Below, one piece after another: positions 8,102 through 17,189 of a stretch of 64,000 nucleotides of DNA. Numbering within the stretch: the stretch's first letter is position 1; the number at the start of each line of letters is the position of its first letter. The notes under the pieces are model-generated. The model was not told the origin of the DNA, ran no database searches, and was given only the letters and a program-made list of their open reading frames with translations. The position numbers were made by a program, and so were the translations under genes. Location of the stretch: the NCBI GenBank assembly GCA_964449135.1, contig CAYUXZ010000006.1:1-64000 (forward strand), read 5' to 3'. The DNA is from SZAS-103 sp964449135. Its GTDB lineage: Bacteria > Pseudomonadota > Gammaproteobacteria > Xanthomonadales > Xanthomonadaceae.

Positions 8102-10066
8102 TTACAGGATCGGCGCCAGCCCCGCGCCGAACGCGGTCAATACGCGGGTCGCGAACGCCTTGAACGACATCTGGACTTCCGGGAAATCGCCGACCGGGGC
8201 CCAGCAATCGTGGAAACGCGGGTCGTCCGGCGGCACTGGTTCGCAACCTTCATTGAGCGTGTAGCTGGTCGCGTAACGGAACGGCCAGATGTCGAACACC
8301 GGCAGGTTCTCGAACAGCCGCGTCATCCGCGAATTGAAGTGCGAAACCGCCGATTTCGGGCGCCTGGCGATCAGCCAGGAGTTCTCCGGCGCGATGTCGC
8401 GTTCGATCGCGGCCTGCAGGCGCTGCGCGAGCGTCACGTCGCGGAACACCAGCACGCTTTCGGTGTTGTAGCGGTCCGAGCGCGGATCGAAGTTGTGCGA
8501 ACCGATGATTCCGATCTCACCATCGATCACCAGCGACTTGGCGTGCATCCCGATGCGCACGCCATGCGTATCCAGCGGTGCGAGCCGGGTCCCGCTGCGC
8601 GAACCCATGCCGGGGAAACGCGCGGCCTCGCTGCGTTGCGGCAGCCGGTTCGACGCGCTGCCGGACAGGCCATCCATCTCCGAATCCACCGGCGGCAGCG
8701 GCGCCTGCTCGCCCCCGCCGGTCGCGTCCAGGTCCACCGGCACGTCCAGCGGGTGCGGCTTGAGCTCGTGGATTCCGAAACCCAGGTCGCGCAGGTAACG
8801 GCGCTTGTACTTGTACGAGAGCGCATACACCGGGATCGCGTCGGTCGAGGCCAGCGAATTGGTCGAGACCGTCACCTTCGGCGGATCGGGCCGCTTGTGC
8901 ATGGAACGGAACAGTTTGCGCGCTTCGCGGCTGAGCACCAGGTACGGCGTCTGCATCAGCACCGAGCGTTGCGCGCCCTCGACCAGCACGCGCAGGCCGC
9001 GCGTCGTCCGCCCGACGTCCTCGCTGGGCTCGTCCTTCTGCTTGCCCGGGCCGTCGCCGATGAAACGCACATCGGCGACCGCGCGCGCGCCTTCGACCAG
9101 CCGCCGCTGCACTTCGTCCGGATCCGATGCGGCCAGGGCCATCGCCAGCACGCGCGGCGTGCGGCGCTGCTGCGCGATAGGAGTCGGCAACGGCGGCGGT
9201 CCGGCGTTCGCGAGCAGCACCGCCGCGACGTCCTTGAGCCGCGCCAGCGGCACGCTGCGCGGTGCGTTCCAGAACGCGTCGAACATGCGCGTCATGCGCT
9301 GCACTTCCGGGCCGGCAAGGATCGCGTCGCGGTCGCGGAAATCGAATTCGGGATTCCAGTCGAAGTAATCGTCGGCGATGTTGCGTCCGCCGGTGAAACC
9401 GACCACGCCATCGACGACGAGCAGCTTGTTGTGCATGCGCTGGTTGAAGCGGCGGAATTGCACGACGATTCCGGCGATGTACTCCAGCGCGTTCGTGCGC
9501 GCGTGGTCGAAGGTCGGGTTGTAAAGCCGCATCTGGAAATTCGCGTGCGCGCCGGCGAGGTTGGCCAGCAGGTCCAGGCTGCCGGGCGCGTTGAGCTGGT
9601 CCACCAGCACGCGCACCTTGACGCCGCGCCCTGCAGCGGCGATGAGTTCGTTGAGGAACAGGTCGCCGGCCTCGTCGTCGGCGAGGATGAAGGTCTGCAC
9701 GTCGATGCTGCTGTGTGCGCTGCGGATCAGGTTGATCCGGCCGAGCAGGGAGTCCTGCCCGGATTCGACGATCTGCACGAAGTTCACCGGCTTGCCGGGC
9801 GCGGATGCGGCCAGCGCGCGGTCGCCGAGCGAGCGCAGCGGCGATGCCAGCGCGCACGCATCGGGCCGGTCGCATTCGATCGCGCTCGGGCGCGCGGCCT
9901 GCGCGAGCGCAGCGGCCTGGTCGAGCTGCTTGCGGCCGATGCTCGCGCAGCCGCCGAGCAGCAGCGCGCACAACAGCAGCATGAAAAGGCCCGCGATCAT
10001 CCGGTTTCGTATGACGGCACGCGGCTCAGCCGCCGGCGGCGCGATCCTTGCGCAGGGCCGCGGCAT
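8102..10066 (-). CDS. Phospholipase D superfamily lipoprotein (cardiolipin synthase-like)
   Basis: A 654-residue protein with two HKD motifs, HNKLLVVDG (His212) and HAKSLVIDG (His508) followed by GSHNFDPRS, so both halves of the PLD active site are intact. The N-terminus has a hydrophobic segment ending in the lipobox LLGGC (Cys40), suggesting a lipoprotein. The layout resembles ClsC/YmdC-type cardiolipin synthases or phospholipase D hydrolases. The ATG at 10066 starts 3 nt after the sixA stop, implying coupled translation. An internal ATG at 10000 (MIAGLF) would give a shorter signal peptide and is the main alternative. Neither start has a strong ribosome site. Confidence 0.87.
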   Translation of the reverse strand: MPRPCARIAPPAAEPRAVIRNRMIAGLFMLLLCALLLGGCASIGRKQLDQAAALAQAARPSAIECDRPDACALASPLRSLGDRALAASAPGKPVNFVQIVESGQDSLLGRINLIRSAHSSIDVQTFILADDEAGDLFLNELIAAAGRGVKVRVLVDQLNAPGSLDLLANLAGAHANFQMRLYNPTFDHARTNALEYIAGIVVQFRRFNQRMHNKLLVVDGVVGFTGGRNIADDYFDWNPEFDFRDRDAILAGPEVQRMTRMFDAFWNAPRSVPLARLKDVAAVLLANAGPPPLPTPIAQQRRTPRVLAMALAASDPDEVQRRLVEGARAVADVRFIGDGPGKQKDEPSEDVGRTTRGLRVLVEGAQRSVLMQTPYLVLSREARKLFRSMHKRPDPPKVTVSTNSLASTDAIPVYALSYKYKRRYLRDLGFGIHELKPHPLDVPVDLDATGGGEQAPLPPVDSEMDGLSGSASNRLPQRSEAARFPGMGSRSGTRLAPLDTHGVRIGMHAKSLVIDGEIGIIGSHNFDPRSDRYNTESVLVFRDVTLAQRLQAAIERDIAPENSWLIARRPKSAVSHFNSRMTRLFENLPVFDIWPFRYATSYTLNEGCEPVPPDDPRFHDCWAPVGDFPEVQMSFKAFATRVLTAFGAGLAPIL

Positions 10067-10069
10067 CGT

Positions 10070-10546
10070 TCACGGCATCCAGAACGCCGCGAGTCGGGCC
10101 ACGCCCGGTTCCAGCGCGGCGTCGGCCGGCAATTGCAGCACCGCGATGCCGGCCGCGGGCATCCCGCGGAAATCGCCGGACTGGCCGGTGCTCATCAGCG
10201 CGGCCAGGTGTTCGAAGCCGGGGTTGTGTCCGACCATCAGCAGACGCGGCGCGTCGCGATGCGCGTCGGCGATCGCGACCAGGTCGCCCGGCGTGGCTTC
10301 GTAGATCGCATCCACGCGCTCGGTCTCGCCGTGGCCGATCGCGTCCTGCACAAGGTCGAGCGTCTCGCGCGCGCGCCGCGCGGTCGAGCACAGCACGCGG
10401 TCGGGAAGGTAGCCGTGCTCGCGCAACCACGCGCCAGCCGCGGCCGCTTCGGAGCGACCGCGCGCGGACAACGCGCGGTCGCGGTCGTCCTGGCCGGGGC
10501 CGGCGGATTCGGCGTGGGCGTGTCGCAGCAGGATCAGTTCGCGCAT
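10070..10546 (-). CDS. sixA: Phosphohistidine phosphatase SixA
   Basis: A 158-residue histidine-phosphatase-superfamily protein of the short SixA type. It shows the catalytic LLRHAHAE (His9), STARRARET and the second histidine in MVGHNPGFE (His107). In E. coli SixA dephosphorylates phosphohistidine on the nitrogen-PTS protein NPr. It starts 1 nt after the ParA stop and is followed immediately by the PLD gene, so the three are probably one operon. Confidence 0.93.
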   Translation of the reverse strand: MRELILLRHAHAESAGPGQDDRDRALSARGRSEAAAAGAWLREHGYLPDRVLCSTARRARETLDLVQDAIGHGETERVDAIYEATPGDLVAIADAHRDAPRLLMVGHNPGFEHLAALMSTGQSGDFRGMPAAGIAVLQLPADAALEPGVARLAAFWMP

Positions 10547-10547
10547 C

Positions 10548-11180
10548 TCAGATCACCTTCTTGAGCCATTTGAACAACGGCGCCCAGTCGGCCTGGTGGC
10601 TGCGCACCTGCTCGGAATGGTAGTCGTACAGCCCTTTGCCGAGTCCTGCGAGCAGTACATAGGCCTGGGTGTCGCGCAGTTGCGCGACCAGCGGATACGG
10701 CCAGGCCTTGAGTCCATCCGCCATCTGCTGCGACGCGTTCGTCCACGGCTTCATGCGGTTCGCGATCAGGCCCACCGGCAGCTTGCCCTTGTGCACGCGC
10801 GGATGCCGCGCGAGCGAATCCAGGAACGGCACGGTCGCCTCGATATCGATGGTCGAAGGCAGGATCGGCACGAGCACCGCATCGGCGACGTCGAGGAACA
10901 TCGCGAGGTCCTCGCCCATCGCGCCGGCGCGGCCGTCCACGACCACGCGCTGCGCGTCGTCGGGCACGTGGCGCTGCCAGTCGCGGCGGGTGCCGTCCAC
11001 CGGCAGCACCGCGTTGGACATGCCCGCGCGTTTTTCGCTCCAGTGCCGCGCGGAGGATTGCTTGTCCGCATCCACGAGCACCGTGCGCTTGCCGGCGTCG
11101 GCGAAATGCGCGGCGAGGTTGGTCGCGATCGTGGTCTTGCCGACGCCGCCCTTGGAGCTGGCCACGAGGATGGTCTTCAT
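10548..11180 (-). CDS. Orphan ParA/MinD-type ATPase
   Basis: A 210-residue ParA-family ATPase with the deviant Walker A KGGVGKTT (residues 10-17), the Walker A' region TVLVDADKQSS and the switch region around VVVDGRAG. The short length and lack of an N-terminal helix-turn-helix resemble type Ib ParA/ParF or cargo-positioning ATPases. No ParB or centromere-binding partner lies next to it, so it is unlikely to be the main chromosome-segregation ParA. It is the first gene of an apparent operon with sixA and the PLD lipoprotein; the cargo is unknown. Confidence 0.88.
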   Translation of the reverse strand: MKTILVASSKGGVGKTTIATNLAAHFADAGKRTVLVDADKQSSARHWSEKRAGMSNAVLPVDGTRRDWQRHVPDDAQRVVVDGRAGAMGEDLAMFLDVADAVLVPILPSTIDIEATVPFLDSLARHPRVHKGKLPVGLIANRMKPWTNASQQMADGLKAWPYPLVAQLRDTQAYVLLAGLGKGLYDYHSEQVRSHQADWAPLFKWLKKVI

Positions 11181-11262
11181 CGGATTCTCCGCCGAAGGTC
11201 GCCGCAGCTTAGCACCGTGGCTGCGGACGCGACGCTGAACGCGGAAGCTCGTCTCGTCGGAC

Positions 11263-12627
11263 TCAGTGGTTCGGGTCGGTCATCCGCGGATCGACCTGGA
11301 AACCCGCCGGCGCCTGCAAGGCAATCCCGCGCTCGTGCAGCAGGCGGGCGATCACCTGCGTTTCGCTGCCGCCGGCCATCCAGGCCGCGCGCCAGCGCTG
11401 CGCGTCGTCCGCCGACAGGCTCGGATCCATCCGCATGTATTGATCCTCGCGCCAGCGCGAATCGCGGATCGCTTGTTGTACTTGCCCAAGCTCCGCGGGA
11501 CTGGCCGTGCGCAGCAGAAGCAAGTCGCCGAACCGCTCCTCGATCAAAGTGCGCTCGCCACTGGCCAGCAACCGGCCCGTCGCGCGGCAGTCCGCCGAGC
11601 GCTCGGCGTCAATGGCCGGATCGCGCGTATGGCACGCATCCAGCAACGCTTTGTAGCCCAGCCCGCGCATCACGTCGGAGGTGAAGGCCAGCTCGCCGGC
11701 GAGCAGGATCGCCGACTGTTCCGGTGTCGTCGCTGCGTCGGACAGATACGACACATGCAGCCGGGCCGGCAGCGGCTCGAGCGCGAACGCCGCGAGCATC
11801 CCGCGCACCGCATCTCCCAGGTGCGAATCGAATCGCGGCGACGCGGCGAGTTTCGCGAGCGCGGCGCGCAGGCGCGCCGGGTCGCGCGCGTCGCGCGCGA
11901 GATCCATTTCCAGAAGCCACACCGCACCGTTGTCGCCGTCGAGTTGCTTGATTCGATCCAGTGCAATGCTCGCATTGCACGTCGCCGGACGCGCCGGACA
12001 CTCGCCGGTGGCGAGCCACCAGGCCCATGCGTCGTTCGCGCGCAACGCTCGCGCGAATGCGGCATCCGCATGATCCAGCCAGGCTTGCTCGACGGCCATC
12101 GGCTGCAGCGAAGCATCGCTCGGATGCATCCGCAACGCGAAACCCCGTCCCGCCGTCCAGTACAACTCGGCCGCGATCACGTCCGCGTGCGCGCCGCCGC
12201 GTCGCTCGACCAGCGCAGCGAGCGCCGCTTCGTGCGCGCGCAACGCGCGCTCGTCCCGCGCCTGCTGGTATTGCTTCCACCAGTCATGCGCGGCCATTGC
12301 GTAATCGCCAAGCTGCACGCGAAAAATCAGCAGGCCCGCGAATGCGGCCAGCAGGACGACGAGCCGCGTGCGTTTCATGGTCGTATCTCCGGTGAAGAAC
12401 TCCGCGTGTTCGCGCGCGGCGCTCGCGGCGAGGTCGGGAACGAGGTCGGCGAACAGCACGCGCCAGGGCCCGCGCCCGGCGCGCGCCGCTTCACGGCAAC
12501 GATCGCGGAACGCGAGTCGCATTTCCTCGCCCCAGGCCTCGCGGTGTGCGCGCGGATACAGCCACAGCGCGCCGGCGTACAGCCGGCACAGCACGCCGAT
12601 CCAGCGCGGATCGCGATGTGTGTTCAT
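11263..12627 (-). CDS. Membrane protein encoded with PadR regulator, unknown function
   Basis: A 454-residue protein whose ATG (12627) overlaps the padR stop (ATGA), so the two are cotranslated. The first 80 residues (CRLYAGALWLYPRAHREAWG and following MRLAFRDRC) resemble the short N-terminal module found in other proteins encoded after PadR regulators. A membrane helix follows (TRLVVLLAAFAGLLIFRVQL, about residues 86-105). The remaining 340 residues are helical and rich in Ala, Arg and Asp, with no recognised catalytic motif, and probably lie in the periplasm. Function not known; by context its amount is set by PadR. Confidence 0.75.
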   Translation of the reverse strand: MNTHRDPRWIGVLCRLYAGALWLYPRAHREAWGEEMRLAFRDRCREAARAGRGPWRVLFADLVPDLAASAAREHAEFFTGDTTMKRTRLVVLLAAFAGLLIFRVQLGDYAMAAHDWWKQYQQARDERALRAHEAALAALVERRGGAHADVIAAELYWTAGRGFALRMHPSDASLQPMAVEQAWLDHADAAFARALRANDAWAWWLATGECPARPATCNASIALDRIKQLDGDNGAVWLLEMDLARDARDPARLRAALAKLAASPRFDSHLGDAVRGMLAAFALEPLPARLHVSYLSDAATTPEQSAILLAGELAFTSDVMRGLGYKALLDACHTRDPAIDAERSADCRATGRLLASGERTLIEERFGDLLLLRTASPAELGQVQQAIRDSRWREDQYMRMDPSLSADDAQRWRAAWMAGGSETQVIARLLHERGIALQAPAGFQVDPRMTDPNH

Positions 12628-12983
12628 GCGGTTGCCGCGCAAGCGACGCGCGCATGCTTCGACGCGTAGCGCACCAGCCGCGACAGCCGCGCGGTCTCGA
12701 TGCGGACGGCCTCGCGTCCGGAACGCGTGAGCCGGTAGTAGCGCCGCCGTTCGTCGTCGTCGGCCGTCGCGCGCGCCGGCGTTTCCTCGACCAGGCGCAA
12801 TTCCAGCAGGCGCTTGAGCGTGCCGTAGAGCGTGCCTGGCCCCATCCGCACCGCGCCGTCGCTGAGCGCTTCCACCGCCTGCATGATCGCGTAGCCGTGG
12901 CGCTCGCCTTCCAGCAGCGAGAGCAGGATGTGGTGCATCGCCGGGGTCGGCGGCGCGGGCGGCTCGATGGTTTTCGTGGCCAT
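12624..12983 (-). CDS. PadR-family transcriptional repressor
   Basis: A 119-residue winged-helix regulator. The PadR features are the HHILLSLLEGERHGYAIMQ start, GPGTLYGTLKRLLELRLVEE (recognition helix and turn) and RRRYYRLTRSGREAV (wing). PadR proteins usually repress their own operon and respond to a ligand or envelope stress. The gene lies directly behind a TTGACA/TATATA promoter buried in a long palindrome, supporting autorepression, and overlaps its partner gene by 4 nt. Confidence 0.93.
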   Translation of the reverse strand: MATKTIEPPAPPTPAMHHILLSLLEGERHGYAIMQAVEALSDGAVRMGPGTLYGTLKRLLELRLVEETPARATADDDERRRYYRLTRSGREAVRIETARLSRLVRYASKHARVACAATA

Positions 12984-13005
12984 GTCGGATCCGGTGCCTG
13001 GATGG

Positions 13006-13049
13006 CGTATATATATCGTTCACGGATATATCTGTCAACGATATATACG
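13006..13049. promoter_or_regulatory. PadR operator: long inverted repeat overlapping the padR promoter
   Basis: Arms CGTATATATATCGTT (13006-13020) and AACGATATATACG (13037-13049) are nearly perfect inverted copies flanking a central GGATATATC-like core. The repeated ATAT half-sites sit over both promoter elements of padR. The segment is a sharply AT-rich island between the divergent padR and AAA-ATPase genes, so it may also affect the latter. Confidence 0.8.
13010..13038 (-). promoter_or_regulatory. Sigma-70 promoter of padR
   Basis: Minus strand has a consensus -35 TTGACA (13033-13038), a 17-nt spacer and -10 TATATA (13010-13015). Transcription would start near 13003, about 20 nt before the padR ATG. 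Confidence 0.8.
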
Positions 13050-13141
13050 TCCGCCATCCGGTCCCGCCACGCGCCCCGCAGCCCGGATTTCCCGCCTCTG
13101 CTATCGTTCCCATCGTCCGTTGCAATCCGCCCGCCGCACCC

Positions 13142-14656
13142 ATGACCGAGCTGCAGGACCTCACCGCGCTGATCCGCGCGGGCACGCCGCTGATCGTGAT
13201 CGACACGCCCGACGAGGAGCGCGTCGTCGATCTGTTCCGCCACACCCTGCTCGACGTGTTCCGCGCGATGTATCGCTGGTCGATCACCGAGGGCCTGAGC
13301 CGCATCGACCTCGACAAGGAGGATCCGCCCGAGGGCGCGAGCGATGCGACCACGACCCTGCGCACGATCCAGCAGGCGACCCAGCGCGGCGTCTATCTGC
13401 TGCTGGATTTCACACCCTACCTCGACTACGCGGGTACGCAGCGCCAGCTGCGCGAGATCGCGCAGCGGCGCAACTGCGAGGAGCACACGCTCGCGCTGAT
13501 CGGCAGCAGGATCGAACTGCCGCCGGCGCTGGACGAGCTCGCCGTGCGTTTCGAGCTGCGCCTACCCGACGCGAACACCTTGCTGAAGATGGTGCGCGAG
13601 CTCTCGCGCGACTACGCGAAGGAGAACGGCGGCAAGGCGGTCACCTTCGACGCCGACGCGGTGCGCGCGATCGTGCGCAACCTGTGCGGGCTGTCGATGG
13701 TCGAGGCGCAGCGCATCGCGCGCCAGCTGATCTTCGAGGACGGCACGCTCGAGGCCAGCGACATCCCGCGGCTGGCCAAGCTCAAGTTCGACGTGCTCAA
13801 CAAGTCCGGGCACTTGCAGTTCGAATACGACACCGCGCAGTTCGCCGACCTCGCCGGCGCGAAGCGCCTGAAGCAATGGGTTTCGCAGCGGCGCGAGATC
13901 TTCCTCGCCGATCCGCCCGCCGACGGTGCCGCGCCGGGTCCGAACGACTACCCGCTCGATCCGCCCAAGGGCGTGCTGCTGCTCGGCGTGCAGGGCTGCG
14001 GCAAGTCGCTCGCGGCCAAGTCGATCGCCGGAGGATTCGGCGTGCCGCTGGTGCGGCTGGATTTCGGTTCTCTGTACGACAAGTTTCACGGCGAGACCGA
14101 GAAGAACCTGCGCGACGCGCTCGCTTCGGCCGAACAGGTCGCGCCCTGCGTGCTGTGGATGGACGAGATCGAGAAAGGCATCGCGGCCGGCTCGTCCGAC
14201 ACCGACGGCGGCGTCTCGCAGCGCGTGCTCGGCTACCTGCTGACCTGGATGGCCGAACGCAGCTCGCGCGTGTTCCTCGTCGCGACCGCGAACCAGGTGC
14301 AGCAACTGCCGCCCGAATTGCTGCGCAAGGGCCGCTTCGACGAAACCTTCTTCGTGGACCTGCCCGACGCGGCCGCGCGCGCGGAAGTGTTCGCGCTGCA
14401 TCTGGCCAAACGCAAGGTCGATGCGACCGGCATGGCGATGGACGCGTTGGTCGCGGCCAGCGACGGATTTTCCGGCGCGGAAATCGAACAGGCGATCATC
14501 TCGGCTCTGTTCGCCGCGCGCGCCGCGCACCGCGCGCTCACCCAGGACGACCTGCTCACTGAACTGAAGAACACGCGGCCGCTGTCGGTGCTGATGGCCG
14601 AACAGGTGCAGGGCCTGCGCGAGTGGGCGCAGGGGCGCACGGTGTCGGCGGATTAG
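13142..14656 (+). CDS. Ycf46-like AAA+ ATPase
   Basis: A 504-residue protein of the Ycf46 group of AAA ATPases. The N-terminal half (residues 1-250) starts with TALIRAGTPLIVIDTPDEER, typical of the group. The C-terminal AAA module has Walker A GVQGCGKS (residues 282-289), Walker B LWMDEIEKG (Asp341), a sensor LVATAN and the arginine-finger region LRKGRFDETF. Ycf46 homologues occur in cyanobacteria, plastids and many proteobacteria; the role is not settled, with regulation of carbon or photosynthetic metabolism proposed in cyanobacteria. No signal peptide; cytoplasmic. No clear ribosome site before the ATG. It is divergent from padR and convergent with the dioxygenase gene, ending 14 bp from it. 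Confidence 0.88.
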   Translation: MTELQDLTALIRAGTPLIVIDTPDEERVVDLFRHTLLDVFRAMYRWSITEGLSRIDLDKEDPPEGASDATTTLRTIQQATQRGVYLLLDFTPYLDYAGTQRQLREIAQRRNCEEHTLALIGSRIELPPALDELAVRFELRLPDANTLLKMVRELSRDYAKENGGKAVTFDADAVRAIVRNLCGLSMVEAQRIARQLIFEDGTLEASDIPRLAKLKFDVLNKSGHLQFEYDTAQFADLAGAKRLKQWVSQRREIFLADPPADGAAPGPNDYPLDPPKGVLLLGVQGCGKSLAAKSIAGGFGVPLVRLDFGSLYDKFHGETEKNLRDALASAEQVAPCVLWMDEIEKGIAAGSSDTDGGVSQRVLGYLLTWMAERSSRVFLVATANQVQQLPPELLRKGRFDETFFVDLPDAAARAEVFALHLAKRKVDATGMAMDALVAASDGFSGAEIEQAIISALFAARAAHRALTQDDLLTELKNTRPLSVLMAEQVQGLREWAQGRTVSAD

Positions 14657-14670
14657 CGGCCGCGGCGACG

Positions 14671-15402
14671 CTACTCGCCCTGGTTCGCGCGCCCGGAAAT
14701 TTCACGCGCGAGCATCCAGCCCGTGATCGCGAGTCGGTCCTCTCCCGCCCACGGCGAGACCAGCGAAACCAGGTGCGATTGCGGCACCTTGAAGATCGAC
14801 AGCGAATTCCAGCGTGGCAGCAGGGTGTCGATCACGTTGCCATCGCAGTCGAGGAACTGCAGCTGGCCGCCCCAGTCGGCTTTCCAGCGCGGCGTGAGGT
14901 TGATCACGTAGGCGTAGCGACGGCCTTCGCCGCTGTGGCGGTCGTCGTGCGGGGTGAGGAACTGCCCGGGCCGGTAGCGCGTGGCCTGCGCGTTGACCGC
15001 GTTGATCGCTGCATCGCCGGTGAGGTAGCGCGCGAATTCGAGGAAGTCCTCGCTGTTGAGGAACTCCAGCACTGCATGCAGCGGCAGCTCCGGATCCCAA
15101 CCCTCCTTCTGCGCACGCACCAGCATGTAGCTGTCGTAGACGAACTGGAAGGAATCGCGCGCGTTGCGGTAGGCCGCGTCGAGCACGCCGCGATAGCCGG
15201 CCTCGTCGAGGGCGTCCTCGCGACCGCGCGTGCGCGAGACCGCATTGTCGCTGCGCTCGGCGAGACTCCACGGCACCTGCGTCGCGAGGCAGTCGCGCAG
15301 GATTTTCGCGGCGTCGGCCTGCAGGAAATCGCAGATCTGCACGCGCGTGCGCGCGGCGAGCTGCGCTTTCCAGTGATCGACGTCGAGGTCGTTGTTGATC
15401 AT
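14671..15402 (-). CDS. 2-oxoglutarate/Fe(II)-dependent oxygenase family protein
   Basis: A 243-residue protein with a double-stranded beta-helix oxygenase pattern: the HxD iron ligands in LTPHDDRHSGEGRRYAYVINL, a WGGQLQF strand and the distal His in VPQSHLVSLVSPW with Arg in EDRLAITGW for 2-oxoglutarate. This is the prolyl-hydroxylase-like group; the substrate could be a protein residue. It precedes ggt by 22 bp in the opposite order of transcription (ggt is downstream), so the two may be cotranscribed. Confidence 0.87.
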   Translation of the reverse strand: MINNDLDVDHWKAQLAARTRVQICDFLQADAAKILRDCLATQVPWSLAERSDNAVSRTRGREDALDEAGYRGVLDAAYRNARDSFQFVYDSYMLVRAQKEGWDPELPLHAVLEFLNSEDFLEFARYLTGDAAINAVNAQATRYRPGQFLTPHDDRHSGEGRRYAYVINLTPRWKADWGGQLQFLDCDGNVIDTLLPRWNSLSIFKVPQSHLVSLVSPWAGEDRLAITGWMLAREISGRANQGE

Positions 15403-15424
15403 GAGCGGAGCGCGGCAGGCCTCA

Positions 15425-17140
15425 TCAATACCCCGCCGCCTGCCCGTCCTTGCGCGATTCGCTCGCGCCGATCCAGCCGCCGTTCGGGTTGACCATGATC
15501 GCCTGATAGCCGCCGTAAGGCCCGTCGCTGTAGCGCACGCTGTGGCCCTTGCGCATCAACGCGCGCACGGTTTCCCATGAGAAACCCGTCTCGAGATCGA
15601 CTTCCCCACCGTCTTCCATGGCCGTGTTCTGTCCGGTCGGTTCGGTCGTGCCGTCGTGCTGGATGCGCGGCGCGTCGCCGGCTTCCTGCAGGTTCATGCC
15701 GAAGTCGATCAGGTTCATCAGGATCTGCACGTGGCCCTGCGGCTGCATCGCGCCGCCCATCACGCCGAACGCGAGCCACGGCTTGCCGTCCCTCGTCACG
15801 AACGCGGGAATGATCGTGTGGAACGGCCGCTTGCCGGGCTCGAAAGAATTGGGGTGGCCGGGCTTGAGCACGAACATCTCGCCGCGGTCCTGCAGGATGA
15901 AGCCCAGGCCCGGCGGCGTCATGCCGCTGCCCATGCCGCGATAGTTCGACTGGATCAGCGAGACCATCATGCCGCTGGAGTCGGCGGTGGTCAGGTAGAT
16001 CGTGTCGCCGGCGTCGAGCTGCGGCGGGGTGCCGGGTGCGACGACTTTCGCGGCCTTGTCCATCGAGATCAGCTTGCGGCGTTCGGCCGCGTAGTCCTTG
16101 GAGACCAGCCCTTTCACCGGCGTCTTCGCAAACGCGGGGTCCGCGTAGAAACGCGCGCGATCGGCGAATGCGAGCTTCTTCGCCTCTACAAACAGGTGCA
16201 CGTGTTCGGGGCTACCGAAACCGTACTTCACAAGGTCGAAGCCTTCGAGCAGGTTGAGGATCTGCAAGGTTGCGATGCCCTGCCCATTCGGCGGCAGCTC
16301 CCAGACGTCGTAGCCGCGGTAGTTCGTGCCCACCGGTTCGACCCATTCGCCGTGGTGCGCTGCCATGTCCTCGTACGAAAGAAATCCGCCCTGCGCTTTC
16401 ATGTAGTCGCCGATCATGTGCGCGATCGGACCCTTGTAGAACGCATCGCGGCCGCCCTCGCTGATCTTCTGCAGGGTGTCGGCGAGCGTCGGACGCGTCC
16501 ACATCTCGCCGGTGCGCGGGCCGCGGCCGTCGCGGGTGAACTGCTCGGTGAAGCCCGGATACTTCGACAGGCGCGGCACCGAGGCGTTCCAGTAATAGGC
16601 GATCACCTCGCTAACCGGGAAGCCTTCGCGCGCGTAGCGGATCGTCGGCGCGAGATCGTTCTTCATCGGCAGCTTGCCGAAGCGCTCGTGCAGCGCGAAC
16701 CAGCCGTCGACGCAGCCGGGCACCGAGACCGGCAGCGGGCCGGTCGGCGGGATGTCCTTGAGTCCGCGCTTCTCGAATTCCGCGAGCGTGAGCGATTTCG
16801 GCGAACGTCCCGAGCCGTTGTAGCCGTAGAGCTTGTGCGTCTTCGGATCCCAGACGATCGCGAACAGGTCGCCGCCCATGCCTGCGCCGGTCGGCTCCAT
16901 CAGGCCGAGCGCGGCGTCGGCGGCGATCGCTGCGTCCACTGCGCTGCCGCCGTTGCGCATCGTTTCGAGCGCGATCTGCGTGGCCAGCGGCTGCGAGGTC
17001 GCGGCCATCGCGTGCGGCGCGTACACCTCCGAGCGCGTGGCGAAGGACTTGCCGGTGACGCGATCCGCGGCGGGCGTCGTTGCACCCACGATCGCGCAAG
17101 CGATGGCGATTCCCGCGAACAGGCGATGCGATGTCTTCAT
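15425..17140 (-). CDS. ggt: Gamma-glutamyltranspeptidase precursor
   Basis: A 571-residue periplasmic enzyme that cleaves glutathione and other gamma-glutamyl compounds and self-processes into two subunits. A signal peptide (KTSHRLFAGIAIACAIVGATTPAA) is followed by the large subunit with NGGSAVDAAIAADAALG and EPTGAGMGG. The processing and nucleophile site is in GDTIYLTTADSSG, with Thr380 predicted as catalytic. Downstream are NYRGMGSGMTPPGLGFILQDRG and the C-terminal GGAMQPQGHVQ. The ATG at 17140 has a GGAG 8 nt upstream. The upstream open frame is a shadow of the kinase gene. Confidence 0.95.
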   Translation of the reverse strand: MKTSHRLFAGIAIACAIVGATTPAADRVTGKSFATRSEVYAPHAMAATSQPLATQIALETMRNGGSAVDAAIAADAALGLMEPTGAGMGGDLFAIVWDPKTHKLYGYNGSGRSPKSLTLAEFEKRGLKDIPPTGPLPVSVPGCVDGWFALHERFGKLPMKNDLAPTIRYAREGFPVSEVIAYYWNASVPRLSKYPGFTEQFTRDGRGPRTGEMWTRPTLADTLQKISEGGRDAFYKGPIAHMIGDYMKAQGGFLSYEDMAAHHGEWVEPVGTNYRGYDVWELPPNGQGIATLQILNLLEGFDLVKYGFGSPEHVHLFVEAKKLAFADRARFYADPAFAKTPVKGLVSKDYAAERRKLISMDKAAKVVAPGTPPQLDAGDTIYLTTADSSGMMVSLIQSNYRGMGSGMTPPGLGFILQDRGEMFVLKPGHPNSFEPGKRPFHTIIPAFVTRDGKPWLAFGVMGGAMQPQGHVQILMNLIDFGMNLQEAGDAPRIQHDGTTEPTGQNTAMEDGGEVDLETGFSWETVRALMRKGHSVRYSDGPYGGYQAIMVNPNGGWIGASESRKDGQAAGY

Positions 17141-17189
17141 GGTGATGGCTCCGGGCAGATCGCGACGATAGCGCGTCGCGCGGTCGCCG

